Positions 26,983 through 35,718 of a stretch of DNA of 64,000 nucleotides are shown piece by piece. A program made the position numbers and the translations under genes. The notes beneath the pieces were generated by a model. It saw only the letters and a program-made list of their open reading frames with translations. It was not told the DNA's origin and ran no database searches. Location of the stretch: assembly GCA_016207825.1 (NCBI GenBank), contig JACQZI010000014.1, positions 3,183 to 67,182 of the forward strand, written 5' to 3'. Positions within the stretch are counted from its first letter, which is position 1, and each line of letters opens with the position of its first letter. The DNA comes from Planctomycetota bacterium (lineage in GTDB: Bacteria; Planctomycetota; MHYJ01; JACQXL01; JACQZI01).

Positions 26983-28323
26983 ATGAAAACGGTCGGATTT
27001 ATCAGCCTGGGATGCCCCAAAAACCTGGTGGATTCAGAAGTAATGTTGGGTGCTTTAGAAAAAGCCGATTACAAAATAGTATCTGATGGCCAACCGGCTG
27101 ATATTTTCATCATTAATACATGCTGTTTTATCAAGGATGCCACCGAAGAATCGGAAAGCATTATAAGGCAGGCGCTAGCGCTCAAAAATGAAGGCAAATA
27201 TAAAAAGGTGGTAGTTGCCGGATGTTTGCCACAACGCGTGGGCGATACGCTTAAGGATAAATATAAAGCAGATGCATGGCTGGGCTCTTTCGGAAGAGAC
27301 GAAATTGTTAACCTTTTACGCAAACTTTCCGTTGCGGAAAAACCGGTCAATGCCGTTCCTCACGTTCCTGAAGCGGCTAGGATTGATAACCAGCGATGGC
27401 GTTTCACCCCAAAACATTTCGCTTATTTAAGGATTGCTGAGGGATGCGATAACCGATGCACTTATTGCGTGATTCCGCGCTTCCACGGGCGTTACCGCAG
27501 CAAACCCATGCCGGAAATAATCAAGGAAGCCGAAAAGCTGGCAAAAGACGGCGTTAAAGAAATCAATCTTATCGCCCAGGATACCACTTATTACGGAAAG
27601 GATTTATATGGAAAATCCAAATTAGCCGAATTACTGAGGAAACTAGCGGGTGTTAAAGGGGTAGAATGGATACGGGTTCTTTATACCAATCCGCGCTATT
27701 TTACAGATGATTTAATAAACGAAATAGCCGTGAATAAGAAGGTGGTTAAATATATTGATATTCCGATACAGCATATCAGCGATAACATACTTCGTAAAAT
27801 GGGCAGGGGGATAAAAGGCAAAGATATAATCGAACTCATAACCAAATTGCGTAAAAAGATAAAAGGACTGTTCTTAAGAACGTCAATAATCGTCGGATTC
27901 CCCGGCGAGACAGAAAAAGATTTTAACGAACTTATGGATTTCCTGAACAAAGCCAAATTCGAGCGTCTGGGGGCTTTTATATATTCTCCGGAAGAAGGCA
28001 CGCCGGCTTTCGGCTTTGAGAAACAAATCACGGAACAGCTTAAGGCAAAACGACTTGACACTCTCATGCGCACCCAGCAAAAAATCGCCTTTGGTTTTAA
28101 CTGGAAACTAAAAGGAAAGATTATCCCCGCCATTATCGACAGCCGGGAAGGCGGATATTTTATCGGGCGGATTTACGGAGACGCCCCGGAAGTGGACGGG
28201 AATATCTTTATAAAGCCGGCAAAACAAGGCGGGAAAAGCTTGAGGACAGGCGCCATATATAATATACTGGTCACGGGTTCCAAGGGATATGATTTGACAG
28301 GAGCACTTTATGAATCTTGCTAA
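26983..28323 (+). CDS. rimO: Ribosomal protein S12 methylthiotransferase
   Basis: 446 residues from 26983. Three domains: UPF0004 with 'VGFISLGCPKNLVDSEVMLG', 'FIINTCCFI' and 'VVAGCLPQR' (three Cys for one cluster); the radical SAM core with 'AEGCDNRCTYCVIPRFHGRY' near residue 150; and a C-terminal TRAM domain. The long 'SLGCPKNLVDSE' opening and the spacing are RimO-like rather than MiaB. It adds a methylthio group to the conserved Asp of S12. It overlaps pgsA by 14 bases. Confidence 0.95.
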   Translation: MKTVGFISLGCPKNLVDSEVMLGALEKADYKIVSDGQPADIFIINTCCFIKDATEESESIIRQALALKNEGKYKKVVVAGCLPQRVGDTLKDKYKADAWLGSFGRDEIVNLLRKLSVAEKPVNAVPHVPEAARIDNQRWRFTPKHFAYLRIAEGCDNRCTYCVIPRFHGRYRSKPMPEIIKEAEKLAKDGVKEINLIAQDTTYYGKDLYGKSKLAELLRKLAGVKGVEWIRVLYTNPRYFTDDLINEIAVNKKVVKYIDIPIQHISDNILRKMGRGIKGKDIIELITKLRKKIKGLFLRTSIIVGFPGETEKDFNELMDFLNKAKFERLGAFIYSPEEGTPAFGFEKQITEQLKAKRLDTLMRTQQKIAFGFNWKLKGKIIPAIIDSREGGYFIGRIYGDAPEVDGNIFIKPAKQGGKSLRTGAIYNILVTGSKGYDLTGALYESC

Positions 28324-28906
28324 CCGTTTGACACTAAGCCGCTTGTTTATTTCAATCATTTATTTTGTGATAATATTCTTTGCTTATAAAGACGGCGTTT
28401 TCCATACGGCATTGATAAATTGCGCCCTGGGCCTTTTTGCTATAGCGCTCCTGACCGATGTATTAGACGGCTATATTGCCCGGCGGTATAAAATGGTAAC
28501 CAATTTCGGCAGGATTGCCGACCCGTTCATAGATAAAGTACTGGTCTGCGGGACTTTCGTATTTTTTGTCAGCTGGGCTCCCATGCAATATTTCATGCCG
28601 GCCTGGATGTTGGTAATAATTTTAGGGCGTGAATTCCTGGTCAGCGCGTTAAGGGCTTTTGCCGAGTCAAAAGGCATCGCTTTCGGCAGCTCTTTGTGGG
28701 GCCAGCATAAAATGACAACTCAAAGCCTGACGATAATCTGGGCCCTGATTTATTGGGGACACCTGGCAAGAAGACCCGACCTGCTTCCGGCATCGGCGGT
28801 CATATTAAAAGCTTTCATCTGGCTTACCCTAATCACAACCATTATTTCCGGCCTTTCATATATACTAGCTTTCTATAAATTATCACGTCAGGTTAAACAG
28901 GATTAA
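28310..28906 (+). CDS. pgsA: CDP-diacylglycerol-glycerol-3-phosphate 3-phosphatidyltransferase
   Basis: 198 residues with about five membrane helices. The CDP-alcohol phosphotransferase signature reads 'DVLDGYIARRYKMVTNFGR' continuing 'IADPFIDKV' near residues 46-73, with all Asp, Gly, Ala and Arg positions present. It makes phosphatidylglycerophosphate at the inner membrane. The start lies inside rimO (14-base overlap) and pgpA follows by eight bases, so the two lipid genes form one transcription unit with sequential reactions. Confidence 0.93.
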   Translation: MNLANRLTLSRLFISIIYFVIIFFAYKDGVFHTALINCALGLFAIALLTDVLDGYIARRYKMVTNFGRIADPFIDKVLVCGTFVFFVSWAPMQYFMPAWMLVIILGREFLVSALRAFAESKGIAFGSSLWGQHKMTTQSLTIIWALIYWGHLARRPDLLPASAVILKAFIWLTLITTIISGLSYILAFYKLSRQVKQD

Positions 28907-28914
28907 CCGAATCA

Positions 28915-29427
28915 ATGAAGAATTTCATTTTAAAAGGACTGGTCAGCGCCGCTTACACAGGTTATTTCCCATGGATCGGCGGGACAATCGGAACGATTTT
29001 TGCGGTCGATATTTACCTTATCTGTTACGGATTCATAAATATGCCTTATAAAGAATATCTTATAAGCGGCGCCGGCGTATTGTTTTTTTCCATCATCTGC
29101 CTTTTAACCGGGAAATGGGCGGAAAAATATTACGGCAAAAAGGATCCCAAGCCATTCGTGCTGGATGAATTTGCCGGTTATTTCCTATCGGTATTCATGA
29201 TAAACCTTTCGGATATGCCGGCTTTGTCAGTTATCACCTCCTTTATACTTTTCAGGTTTTTTGATGTGCTTAAGCCTTTCCCGGCAAAACAAGCGGAAAG
29301 ACTAAACGGCGGAATAGGTATTGTCACGGATGATTTAATCGCGGGTTTTTATGCCAATATTTTAACCAGAATACTGCTGTCTATGCCGTGGTTTATAAAA
29401 CTTGACCCCTCTTCATATATTTTGTAA
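28915..29427 (+). CDS. pgpA: Phosphatidylglycerophosphatase A
   Basis: 170 residues with several membrane segments. Marks of PgpA: 'YFPWIGGTIGT' near the N-terminus, 'PKPFVLDEFAGYFLSVF' with the conserved DE-GY core, 'FRFFDVLKPFPAKQAERL' and 'GIVTDDLIAGFYANI'. It dephosphorylates phosphatidylglycerophosphate, the product of the adjacent pgsA, to phosphatidylglycerol. Its stop codon overlaps a candidate promoter for the next gene. Confidence 0.93.
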   Translation: MKNFILKGLVSAAYTGYFPWIGGTIGTIFAVDIYLICYGFINMPYKEYLISGAGVLFFSIICLLTGKWAEKYYGKKDPKPFVLDEFAGYFLSVFMINLSDMPALSVITSFILFRFFDVLKPFPAKQAERLNGGIGIVTDDLIAGFYANILTRILLSMPWFIKLDPSSYIL

Positions 29428-29430
29428 TGT
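29402..29430 (+). promoter_or_regulatory. Possible promoter of the RsbU-like operon
   Basis: TTGACC (29402-29407), 17 bases, TAATGT (29425-29430); start expected about three bases before the ATG at 29440. The -10 box is weak and overlaps the pgpA stop codon, so readthrough from pgsA-pgpA is an alternative. Confidence 0.4.
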
Positions 29431-29439
29431 TTAAATATT

Positions 29440-31083
29440 ATGCCAACAGGTGAATCGCGTAAATTTAAAAGCGGTATTTATAAAAATCCTGCAAAATCAA
29501 CCATACGCCGCACTAAAACAGTGGTTTTACCGCGGGCAAGCGAAGACGGGACCGAACAACCAAAGTATGTTTCATTAAAACCTAGAGGTTTGCCGTTAGG
29601 CTTAAAATACGCCCTCTTAACCGCGTTGGCAATCACCATCGCCATAATCATCGTGGTAATTATTTCCTATGTCTCAATCCGGAACGAAGTGGAAGACCAG
29701 ATAAACGAATCAGGTATCATGCTAACCAATGTATTATCAGGTTTTGATGTGGAATTCTGGAAAGATGCCCAAAAGAACAATAAAATGGAGCAGATTAAAG
29801 CAGCTAATGTCATCAATTTTCTTGTCACGGAAGAAAAAGGGGCAGACGTATTTTTAGTCGCCTCATTAAAACCACCGCAACAATATAAACTTGAAAACGA
29901 CCGGTCATTAAAAATCACACCGGATGATATAGAAATCAGGGAACTGGATTATTCGGAGCAAACCGGTGAAACCGACCGTATAAGAACCCGAGCTTACCGC
30001 AAAGAGCTTTTGGACAAAAGCGGAAAAGGAACAGACCATTATATCACATTGTTCATTTCAGCTCGTAAAATCGACGAGGTTTTAAACAGCCTGTTTATAA
30101 TATTTTTATTGCCGGCATTCCTGGCAATCGCCATCGGCGCCGGACTCGGATTATGGATGGCATCCCAGGTAACCAAACCTATCAAAAACCTCATTGATGA
30201 CATGGAAGAAGTCAGCGGCGGCAACCTGGAACACCAGTCGACCGTATCTTCACAGGATGAAATCGGCGTATTAACCAAGGTTTTTAACCGGATGACCAAC
30301 AGCCTGAAAGCGGCGCATGACAAGGAATTGGAGGCAAAAGCACTTGAACATGAACTAAACATTGCCCATGAAATACAGGCAAATCTTTTGCCTAAGAAAA
30401 TACCGGAAATACCGGGTTATGATATCGCGACATATTACAGAGCAAGCAAGGAAGTGGGCGGCGATTATTACGATATCATCAATATCGACGAATCCAACAT
30501 CGGAATCATCGTAGCTGATGTTTCCGGCAAAGGGATTCCCGGCTCGATGGTCATGACCATGGCACGCAGCCTGGTGCGCATGGAAGCCGGGCGTAATCCT
30601 TCCGCCGCGGATACCCTGATAAAAGTAAACCGTATCATGGCGACCGATATACGGCGCGGGATGTTCGTCACAGCCCTTTACATCGTGTTAAATATCAAAA
30701 ACCATACCGCCCTGGTAAGCAGCGCCGGCCATAACCCGCTTGTCATCTGGCGCAAAAAATTAAATAAACATGAATTGGTTAACCCTAACGGGATAGCTCT
30801 GGGCTTTGACCGCGGCCCTGTTTTTGAGCGAACTATTAAAGAAGTCACGATTAACCTGAGCTGGGGCGACCGCCTGGTCGGCTATACCGACGGCGTGGTG
30901 GAATCAATGAACCAGCATGATGAGGAATTCGGCTCAGAACGATTCTACAACCTGGTTAACCGGCTGGGCGAAATAGAATCCCGGTTGTTCATAAACAAAG
31001 TAATGGAAGAAATTGATGCGCATCAGGGCAATGCGCCCCAACATGACGATATAACACTTATCTCTTGTAAATTCAGCGGATGA
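29440..31083 (+). CDS. Membrane PP2C-type serine phosphatase, RsbU/SpoIIE family
   Basis: 547 residues. A cytoplasmic N-terminus, TM1 about 55-77, a periplasmic sensor region, TM2 about 222-247, a HAMP domain ('ASQVTKPIKNLIDDM'), a short coiled coil and the SpoIIE/PP2C phosphatase: 'GGDYYDIINIDES', 'VADVSGKGIPGSMVMTMA', 'SSAGHNPLVIWR', 'GDRLVGYTDGVVES' and 'QHDDITLISCKF'. The Asp metal ligands are in place. By analogy with RsbU it dephosphorylates the STAS protein encoded two genes downstream in response to an external signal. The order phosphatase, kinase, antagonist is a complete partner-switching module. Confidence 0.92.
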   Translation: MPTGESRKFKSGIYKNPAKSTIRRTKTVVLPRASEDGTEQPKYVSLKPRGLPLGLKYALLTALAITIAIIIVVIISYVSIRNEVEDQINESGIMLTNVLSGFDVEFWKDAQKNNKMEQIKAANVINFLVTEEKGADVFLVASLKPPQQYKLENDRSLKITPDDIEIRELDYSEQTGETDRIRTRAYRKELLDKSGKGTDHYITLFISARKIDEVLNSLFIIFLLPAFLAIAIGAGLGLWMASQVTKPIKNLIDDMEEVSGGNLEHQSTVSSQDEIGVLTKVFNRMTNSLKAAHDKELEAKALEHELNIAHEIQANLLPKKIPEIPGYDIATYYRASKEVGGDYYDIINIDESNIGIIVADVSGKGIPGSMVMTMARSLVRMEAGRNPSAADTLIKVNRIMATDIRRGMFVTALYIVLNIKNHTALVSSAGHNPLVIWRKKLNKHELVNPNGIALGFDRGPVFERTIKEVTINLSWGDRLVGYTDGVVESMNQHDEEFGSERFYNLVNRLGEIESRLFINKVMEEIDAHQGNAPQHDDITLISCKFSG

Positions 31084-31106
31084 ACTTAAAAAGGAGAACT
31101 TGAATT

Positions 31107-31589
31107 ATGAGCGATGAAGCAAGAGGAAATACGTTAAGGAAACAGTTACCGGATAAGGATAAATACCAAGACAGGCTGATAATCACCAGCGATTTGAAGC
31201 TGCTTTACCTGGTCAGGCAGTTTGTCGTCAATTTTATGCGCCAGATTCCCCTGCCAGCCGATTATGAAAACCGGCTCGTCTTGGCGGTTGATGAAGCCGT
31301 CAGCAATATCATAGAACACGCTTACGAATCAAAAACCGATGGTTATATCGACATACAAATAGCCAGGAACGAAAAAGAAATTTCTTTCAGTATTACGGAC
31401 TGGGGGAAGCCTTTTAACCCCAATAGAGTCAAAAAACCTGATATAGCAAAATCTATCAAAGCCGGAGCCAAAGGCGGCTTGGGCATCTTCCTGATGAAGC
31501 AAATAATGGATGAAGTAAAATATACTTTTAAAAGTGGACAAAATCATTTGTATTTAGTAAAGTATCTGGCTTTGCAAAAGGAGGCATAA
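31107..31589 (+). CDS. Anti-sigma serine kinase, RsbW/SpoIIAB-like
   Basis: 160 residues. A GHKL ATPase: N box 'LAVDEAVSNIIEHAYES' (about 61-77), G1 'SITDWGKPFNP', G2 'GAKGGLGIFLMKQIMDEV'. Such proteins phosphorylate the antagonist STAS protein and bind a sigma factor or another target when the antagonist is phosphorylated. Preceded by an AAGGAG site. No sigma factor gene is adjacent, so the output partner is elsewhere; the ECF factor at 4050 has its own partner. Confidence 0.9.
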   Translation: MSDEARGNTLRKQLPDKDKYQDRLIITSDLKLLYLVRQFVVNFMRQIPLPADYENRLVLAVDEAVSNIIEHAYESKTDGYIDIQIARNEKEISFSITDWGKPFNPNRVKKPDIAKSIKAGAKGGLGIFLMKQIMDEVKYTFKSGQNHLYLVKYLALQKEA

Positions 31590-31590
31590 T

Positions 31591-31944
31591 ATGGGCGACT
31601 TTCAAATCAATACGCAAAAATTATCAGATGGAATAACATCTATTTCGGTAAAAGGATTCCTGGATGCCTATACCTACAGCGAATTCGAGCAAACTATTAA
31701 TAATCTTTTTAACCAGAAACAGTATAAATTAGTCGTTGACCTGTCAAACGTGGATTATATCTCGAGCGCCGGAGCGGGTGTTTTTATCGGCGCCATCGGC
31801 CTGGCGCAGGAAAACAACGGTAATATTATCATCATCCGCCCCAAACCGGGCGTAAAGGAAGTCTTCGACCTTCTGGGCCTTTCCCAGATTTTTACCATTA
31901 CCAATAACCTGGAAGCCGCCATAAAGACTTTAACGGGAAAATAA
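31591..31944 (+). CDS. STAS-domain anti-sigma factor antagonist
   Basis: 117 residues, a single STAS domain. The phosphorylatable serine lies in 'VVDLSNVDYISSAGAGVFIG' near residue 58, and the fold continues to 'FDLLGLSQIFTITNNLEAA'. It begins two bases after the kinase stop with AAGGAGG as ribosome site, so the two are translationally linked. It is expected to cycle between phosphorylated (by 31107) and free (by 29440) forms. Confidence 0.92.
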   Translation: MGDFQINTQKLSDGITSISVKGFLDAYTYSEFEQTINNLFNQKQYKLVVDLSNVDYISSAGAGVFIGAIGLAQENNGNIIIIRPKPGVKEVFDLLGLSQIFTITNNLEAAIKTLTGK

Positions 31945-31954
31945 ACTCAGCATA

Positions 31955-32428
31955 ATGCGCCCTCGTTATTACTTGGTAAGCGCCTGCCTGGCAGGAATAA
32001 ATTCCCGCTATGATGGTTCTTCCGTATTAAATCGATTCCTTTATCGCCGACTTAAAGACAAGCCCTTGCTGATTGTCTGCCCCGAATTATCCGGAGGGTT
32101 ACCCGTTCCCAGGCCGCCGGTTCAGATTACCGGCAAAAACAGCGCCAACACTTACAGCGGAAAATCTGTCTGGGAAAACAAAGCGCGATTAACCTCCGTA
32201 AAAGGAAAAGATTTTACCAAAGCTTTCCTTAAAGGCTGTAAAAGAATCAATAAGCTGTTGAAAGTGGTCAAAATAAAATCGGCTTTCATTAAAGCGCGCA
32301 GCCCATCCTGCGGAAACGGATTTGTCTATAACCGAAACCTAAAAACAGGCAAAGTAGAATTAGTCAAAGGGGACGGTGTTTTTACCCATATGCTAAAAAA
32401 GCGGAAAATTCCGGTTAAGGCTTTTTAG
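31955..32428 (+). CDS. DUF523 family protein
   Basis: 157 residues. Family blocks are clear: 'YYLVSACLAGINSRYDGSS' at the N-terminus, 'LLIVCPELSGGLPVPRPPVQ', 'FIKARSPSCGNGFVYN' and 'GDGVFTHMLKK'. The conserved cysteines (SACL, CPE, SCG) hint at metal or redox chemistry; the family has no established function known to me. It follows the STAS gene by ten bases. The last 14 bases overlap the convergent ThyA-like gene. Confidence 0.88.
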   Translation: MRPRYYLVSACLAGINSRYDGSSVLNRFLYRRLKDKPLLIVCPELSGGLPVPRPPVQITGKNSANTYSGKSVWENKARLTSVKGKDFTKAFLKGCKRINKLLKVVKIKSAFIKARSPSCGNGFVYNRNLKTGKVELVKGDGVFTHMLKKRKIPVKAF

Positions 32429-33248
32429 CCGGCTGGGATTGGATGCTTTTGCCTTCCTTCTTGGTCCTTTGCTTCGCGTATTCCCAGGTATATTCATAAA
32501 GGTGCAGGCCCTTGCTGGCGGCGAATATCTCTCCGTCTTCCACGCCGATTTCGGAAGCCATGTATTCTTTCAGAAGCTGCAATCCGGCCAGGTTGGAAGG
32601 CGTTCCCGCCCATAAATCCCATGAGCGGAAATACAGCATGAAATGCAGCTTGCCGTAGCGAATCCTTGTATCAATAATGCGCAGGCACGGCGGGTCAACC
32701 AGTTTGATATCAGAAGGCATGCCTATTTCCATGGTCGCCTGGTTCGTCCCGTAGCCGTGTGTCTTGTAGATTTTTATCACCTCTTCTATCTGGTTGACGT
32801 TAAGCGGCATCTCTTTGAACATCTTACCCCGCTCCACTTCCCCGAAAGCTTTCGGGGGGACGATAGGGAGTCCCTGCCTTTCAGGCAGGGCGCCTGCCTC
32901 CGGCACCTTGACGCGCGGGTCGACCAGCCGCTCCCCGTAGGTATAATCCTCACCCTCTTGCTTCACTCCGGTCAAGAGGTAATTCATGTATTGCTCGACA
33001 TATTCCATGGAACTGGGCGCGGGAATGGATGAGCCTTCCGGCATTAAAGGTATTATCGGGCGGTGACCGGGCTTTTTGACCTGTATAACCACATAATCAA
33101 ATTCAAGCCTTCTCTGGCCGGTAAAACTGCCCCGATCAATGGTGTAAACATGGCCGTAATCGAGTATTTTATCCACGCACTGGAACCAGGCATCATCAAG
33201 GTTAAAAGCTTCGATAAAAACAGGCTTCATCTGGCTTGACGGCGTCAT
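32415..33248 (-). CDS. Thymidylate synthase-like protein (archaeal-type ThyA family)
   Basis: 277 residues. The C-terminal half keeps the synthase pattern: a Cys in 'LVDPPCLRIIDTRI' at the nucleophile position, 'YFRSWDLWAGTPSNLAGLQL' corresponding to the RSxD...N nucleotide-binding region, and 'GLHLYEYTWEY' matching the His-x-Tyr site. The N-terminal half is divergent from ThyA. It could make dTMP from dUMP or act on a related pyrimidine nucleotide. Two perfect palindromes inside the gene (32840-32890) encode an extra segment around 'KVPEAGALPERQGL', apparently an insertion. Last gene of the minus-strand cluster. Confidence 0.75.
   Translation of the reverse strand: MTPSSQMKPVFIEAFNLDDAWFQCVDKILDYGHVYTIDRGSFTGQRRLEFDYVVIQVKKPGHRPIIPLMPEGSSIPAPSSMEYVEQYMNYLLTGVKQEGEDYTYGERLVDPRVKVPEAGALPERQGLPIVPPKAFGEVERGKMFKEMPLNVNQIEEVIKIYKTHGYGTNQATMEIGMPSDIKLVDPPCLRIIDTRIRYGKLHFMLYFRSWDLWAGTPSNLAGLQLLKEYMASEIGVEDGEIFAASKGLHLYEYTWEYAKQRTKKEGKSIQSQPAKKP
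32840..32890. repeat. Two perfect palindromes inside the ThyA-like gene
   Basis: CCCCGAAAGCTTTCGGGG (32840-32857) is an 18-bp palindrome, and CCCTGCCT-TTC-AGGCAGGG (32872-32890) an 8-bp stem. They keep the reading frame open and code for a Pro/Gly-rich insert. Confidence 0.8.
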
Positions 33249-33266
33249 AAATATTCTCCGTATTAA

Positions 33267-33662
33267 TCAGCGCAGTTCTTCGTTTAAGTACGCTTTCAAT
33301 TCTTCCCCGTGCTTCAAGATTTCATCGACATCAATCTCTTTTTTAGGGGAAAGTATATACGAAAAAACATAATGATTCTCAATTGGATAAGGGATAAGGA
33401 ACATAAAAAGGTCAAAAGGGAAAATATGGATGAAGGGCGGGCTTACCGGCGCCAGGTTTGTCTGCGTTTCGTAGCCGTCTTTTTGCAGGATTACCTGCCT
33501 GGTCCCGTAATAGGTAAAAGGGAACGTATGGGGCGTCACACCTATTTCCTGCGAATCGACAATCAACTTCGCCCCCTCGGGCTGCGAACGGATGGTTATC
33601 TGGCGGTTCGCGCACCCGGCAAAGATAACCAGCACACTTAAGATTATAATAATACGCTTCAT
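33267..33662 (-). CDS. PEGA-domain lipoprotein
   Basis: About 131 residues from the ATG at 33662, which directly precedes 'KRIIIILSVLVIFAGC', a signal peptide with lipobox ending at the Cys; an upstream in-frame start at 33707 is unlikely. The PEGA motif follows: 'ITIRSQPEGAKLIVDSQEIG' and 'GTRQVILQKDGYETQ'. PEGA domains are small extracytoplasmic beta domains of unclear ligand. A central hydrophobic stretch ('FPFDLFMFLIPYP') is notable. It begins one base after the pseudouridine synthase stop. Confidence 0.82.
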   Translation of the reverse strand: MKRIIIILSVLVIFAGCANRQITIRSQPEGAKLIVDSQEIGVTPHTFPFTYYGTRQVILQKDGYETQTNLAPVSPPFIHIFPFDLFMFLIPYPIENHYVFSYILSPKKEIDVDEILKHGEELKAYLNEELR

Positions 33663-33663
33663 A

Positions 33664-34401
33664 TTATTTCTGTTTATTATTATACAATCCTTCCGGTTTA
33701 ATTCCACTAATTATAAACTCTTTGCTGACCGGTTTTACCGCGCCTGAATGCAGCCCCCTCAATTGCAGTTTGCCGATGCTTATCCTCGTGAGCGATTTTA
33801 CCGGATAGCCGAACTTGGCAAAAACCCTGCGTATCTCCCGTTTCTTGCCTTCCGTTATGGTCATTTCCAAAACCGTCAAGTTGGGCATCTTCTTTATTAT
33901 TTTCATCTTGGCCGGAGCGGTTTTGCCTTCGGAAAGCCAGACGCCTTTCTGTATCTTTTCCGCCACATCAAGCGGTAACGCTCCCCTGACCACGATGTGA
34001 TAGGTCTTGGGGACCTCGTAGCGCGGATGTATCATCATGTTGCAGAGGTCCCCGTCATTGGTCACTATTACGAGGCCTTCGGAATCAGAATCCAATCTCC
34101 CGACCGTGTAAAGGCGGTAAGGGATATTCTTAAAAAGATTCATAATCGTCCGCCGTCCGCGTTCGTCTTTATTGGAACAGATATAGCCCTTGGGCTTGTG
34201 GACCAGGAAATAGCACTTCGACTCGGTCTTTATGGGACGGCCTTGGTAGTAAATAGTGTCCCGGCTTGGGTCGACCTTGACGCCCACTTCCCGGACGATG
34301 GTGTTATTGACCTTGACCAGCCCCTGCCTGATTAAATCCTCGCACTTGCGCCGGGAGGCGATTCCGGCATGCGCCATCACTTTATGAAGCCGCTCTTCCA
34401 T
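33664..34401 (-). CDS. rluB: Ribosomal large-subunit pseudouridine synthase (RluB/RsuA family)
   Basis: 245 residues from the ATG at 34401, which shares one base with the ruvB stop (TGATG), so translation is coupled. N-terminal S4 RNA-binding domain 'LHKVMAHAGIASRRKCEDLI'. Catalytic block 'YTVGRLDSDSEGLVIVTNDG' with the essential Asp after Arg-Leu. Then 'HPRYEVPKTYHIVV' and the C-terminal 'EGKKREIRRVFAKFGYPVKS'. It isomerises uridine in rRNA; RluB (23S) is likelier than RsuA, but not certain. An open frame upstream of the ATG overlaps ruvB and is not the start. Confidence 0.9.
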   Translation of the reverse strand: MEERLHKVMAHAGIASRRKCEDLIRQGLVKVNNTIVREVGVKVDPSRDTIYYQGRPIKTESKCYFLVHKPKGYICSNKDERGRRTIMNLFKNIPYRLYTVGRLDSDSEGLVIVTNDGDLCNMMIHPRYEVPKTYHIVVRGALPLDVAEKIQKGVWLSEGKTAPAKMKIIKKMPNLTVLEMTITEGKKREIRRVFAKFGYPVKSLTRISIGKLQLRGLHSGAVKPVSKEFIISGIKPEGLYNNKQK

Positions 34402-35444
34402 CAGAAAATATCCTTCTGGATGAGGTTGATCGGTATTTTCTCCTTGAGGTGTTCGCAGGCGGATTTGGTGATTTTCCTCCCGCGCGGGGTTTTTTCCAGG
34501 AAACAGCACTGTATCAAAAACGGTTCGTAAACCTCTTCTATCGTATCCTCTTCCTCGCCCACGGAAACGGCGATGGTCTTTAATCCTATCGGCCCCCCGC
34601 CGTGGTTGATGAGCGTTTTTAGAATCTTTCTATCCGTTTCTTCCAGCCCCGCGTTATCTATCCCGAGCATCTCCAGCCCTTCGAGCGCGATTTTCAGGGT
34701 GATGACGTTATTGGATTTCACCTGCGCTAAATCCCGGATTCTCTTAAGGAGCCGGTTGGCAACGCGCGGAGTGCCCCGGGCGCGCTGGCTGATGAGCTTT
34801 CCGGCGTCATCCTCCAGTTTAACGTTCAGGAGTTTGGCAGAGCGTTCGGTAATCTTTAATAAATCCTCTACCGGGTATAATTCCAGCTTTTCGAGTATCC
34901 CAAAGCGCGCGCGGAACGGGTCGCTCAAGAGCCCCTCGCGCGTGGTCGCGCCGATAAGTGTGAATTTCGGGACATCGATATTGACGCTCCGGGCGTGCGG
35001 GCCCTGGTCTATCATGATATTGATGGTGTAATCCTCCATCGCGGAATAAAGGTATTCTTCAACCGTCTTGGGCAGCCGGTGGATTTCGTCTATAAAGAGG
35101 ATATCCTTGGGCTGGAGATTGGTGAGTATCCCGACCAGGTCCGCGGGACGCTCCATGGCCGGGCCGGAGGTCACTTTGATTTCCGCCTGGCAGCGCTTGG
35201 CAACCAGGTGCGCAAGCGTGGTCTTGCCTAATCCGGGCAGGCCGGTAAAAAGGATGTGGTCGAGCGCCTCTGACCGCTTCTGCGCGGCGGTGATGTATAT
35301 CTTGACGTTGTTGACTATCTTGGATTGGCCGACGAACTCGTCGAAACTCTGGGGACGTAATGTTTGGTCAAGGCTTAAATCGTCAGCGCTCTTGACGCTG
35401 GAAATTATCTTGGGCTTAAAACTCTGGGGTTTATTAATAGCCAT
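34401..35444 (-). CDS. ruvB: Holliday junction branch-migration helicase
   Basis: 347 residues. Walker A 'LFTGLPGLGKTTLAHLVAKR' near residue 65, Walker B 'ILFIDEIHRLPKTVEEYLY', sensor 1 'FTLIGATTREGLLSDPFRAR', arginine finger region, and the C-terminal winged helix 'VSVGEEEDTIEEVYEPFLIQ'. An ATP-driven hexameric motor that works with RuvA and RuvC, neither of which is in the window. Second in the apparent order trmD, rplS, ruvB, rluB, PEGA, thyA-like. Confidence 0.97.
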   Translation of the reverse strand: MAINKPQSFKPKIISSVKSADDLSLDQTLRPQSFDEFVGQSKIVNNVKIYITAAQKRSEALDHILFTGLPGLGKTTLAHLVAKRCQAEIKVTSGPAMERPADLVGILTNLQPKDILFIDEIHRLPKTVEEYLYSAMEDYTINIMIDQGPHARSVNIDVPKFTLIGATTREGLLSDPFRARFGILEKLELYPVEDLLKITERSAKLLNVKLEDDAGKLISQRARGTPRVANRLLKRIRDLAQVKSNNVITLKIALEGLEMLGIDNAGLEETDRKILKTLINHGGGPIGLKTIAVSVGEEEDTIEEVYEPFLIQCCFLEKTPRGRKITKSACEHLKEKIPINLIQKDIF

Positions 35445-35718
35445 ATATTAACAACAGGATTAAACGCCCCATTCTGGGTTCCCAATAATCGGGAGTCCCG
35501 TGGAACGGGAGGATTAGCCAGATTATATGGAGAGTTTAATATATAATGCTTTCCCGCTCAAGTATTTTGCTAAAGAAATTAAAGATGAGCAGTTTATAGC
35601 CAATGACCCGTGAATAACTCCATCCTGTGTAATCCGCCCCGCTCCACAATATAATATGAATCAGCTGCTCTACCAAAGTTATTGATATGAGCGTCCCTTA
35701 CGATAGTTAAGGGATGGC
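35445..35718. other. Spacer between rplS and ruvB
   Basis: No gene seen. A 7-bp hairpin TCCCTTA/TAAGGGA (35694-35714) follows the rplS stop on the minus strand but has no T tract, so it is at best a weak terminator or an mRNA-stabilising stem. Confidence 0.4.
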
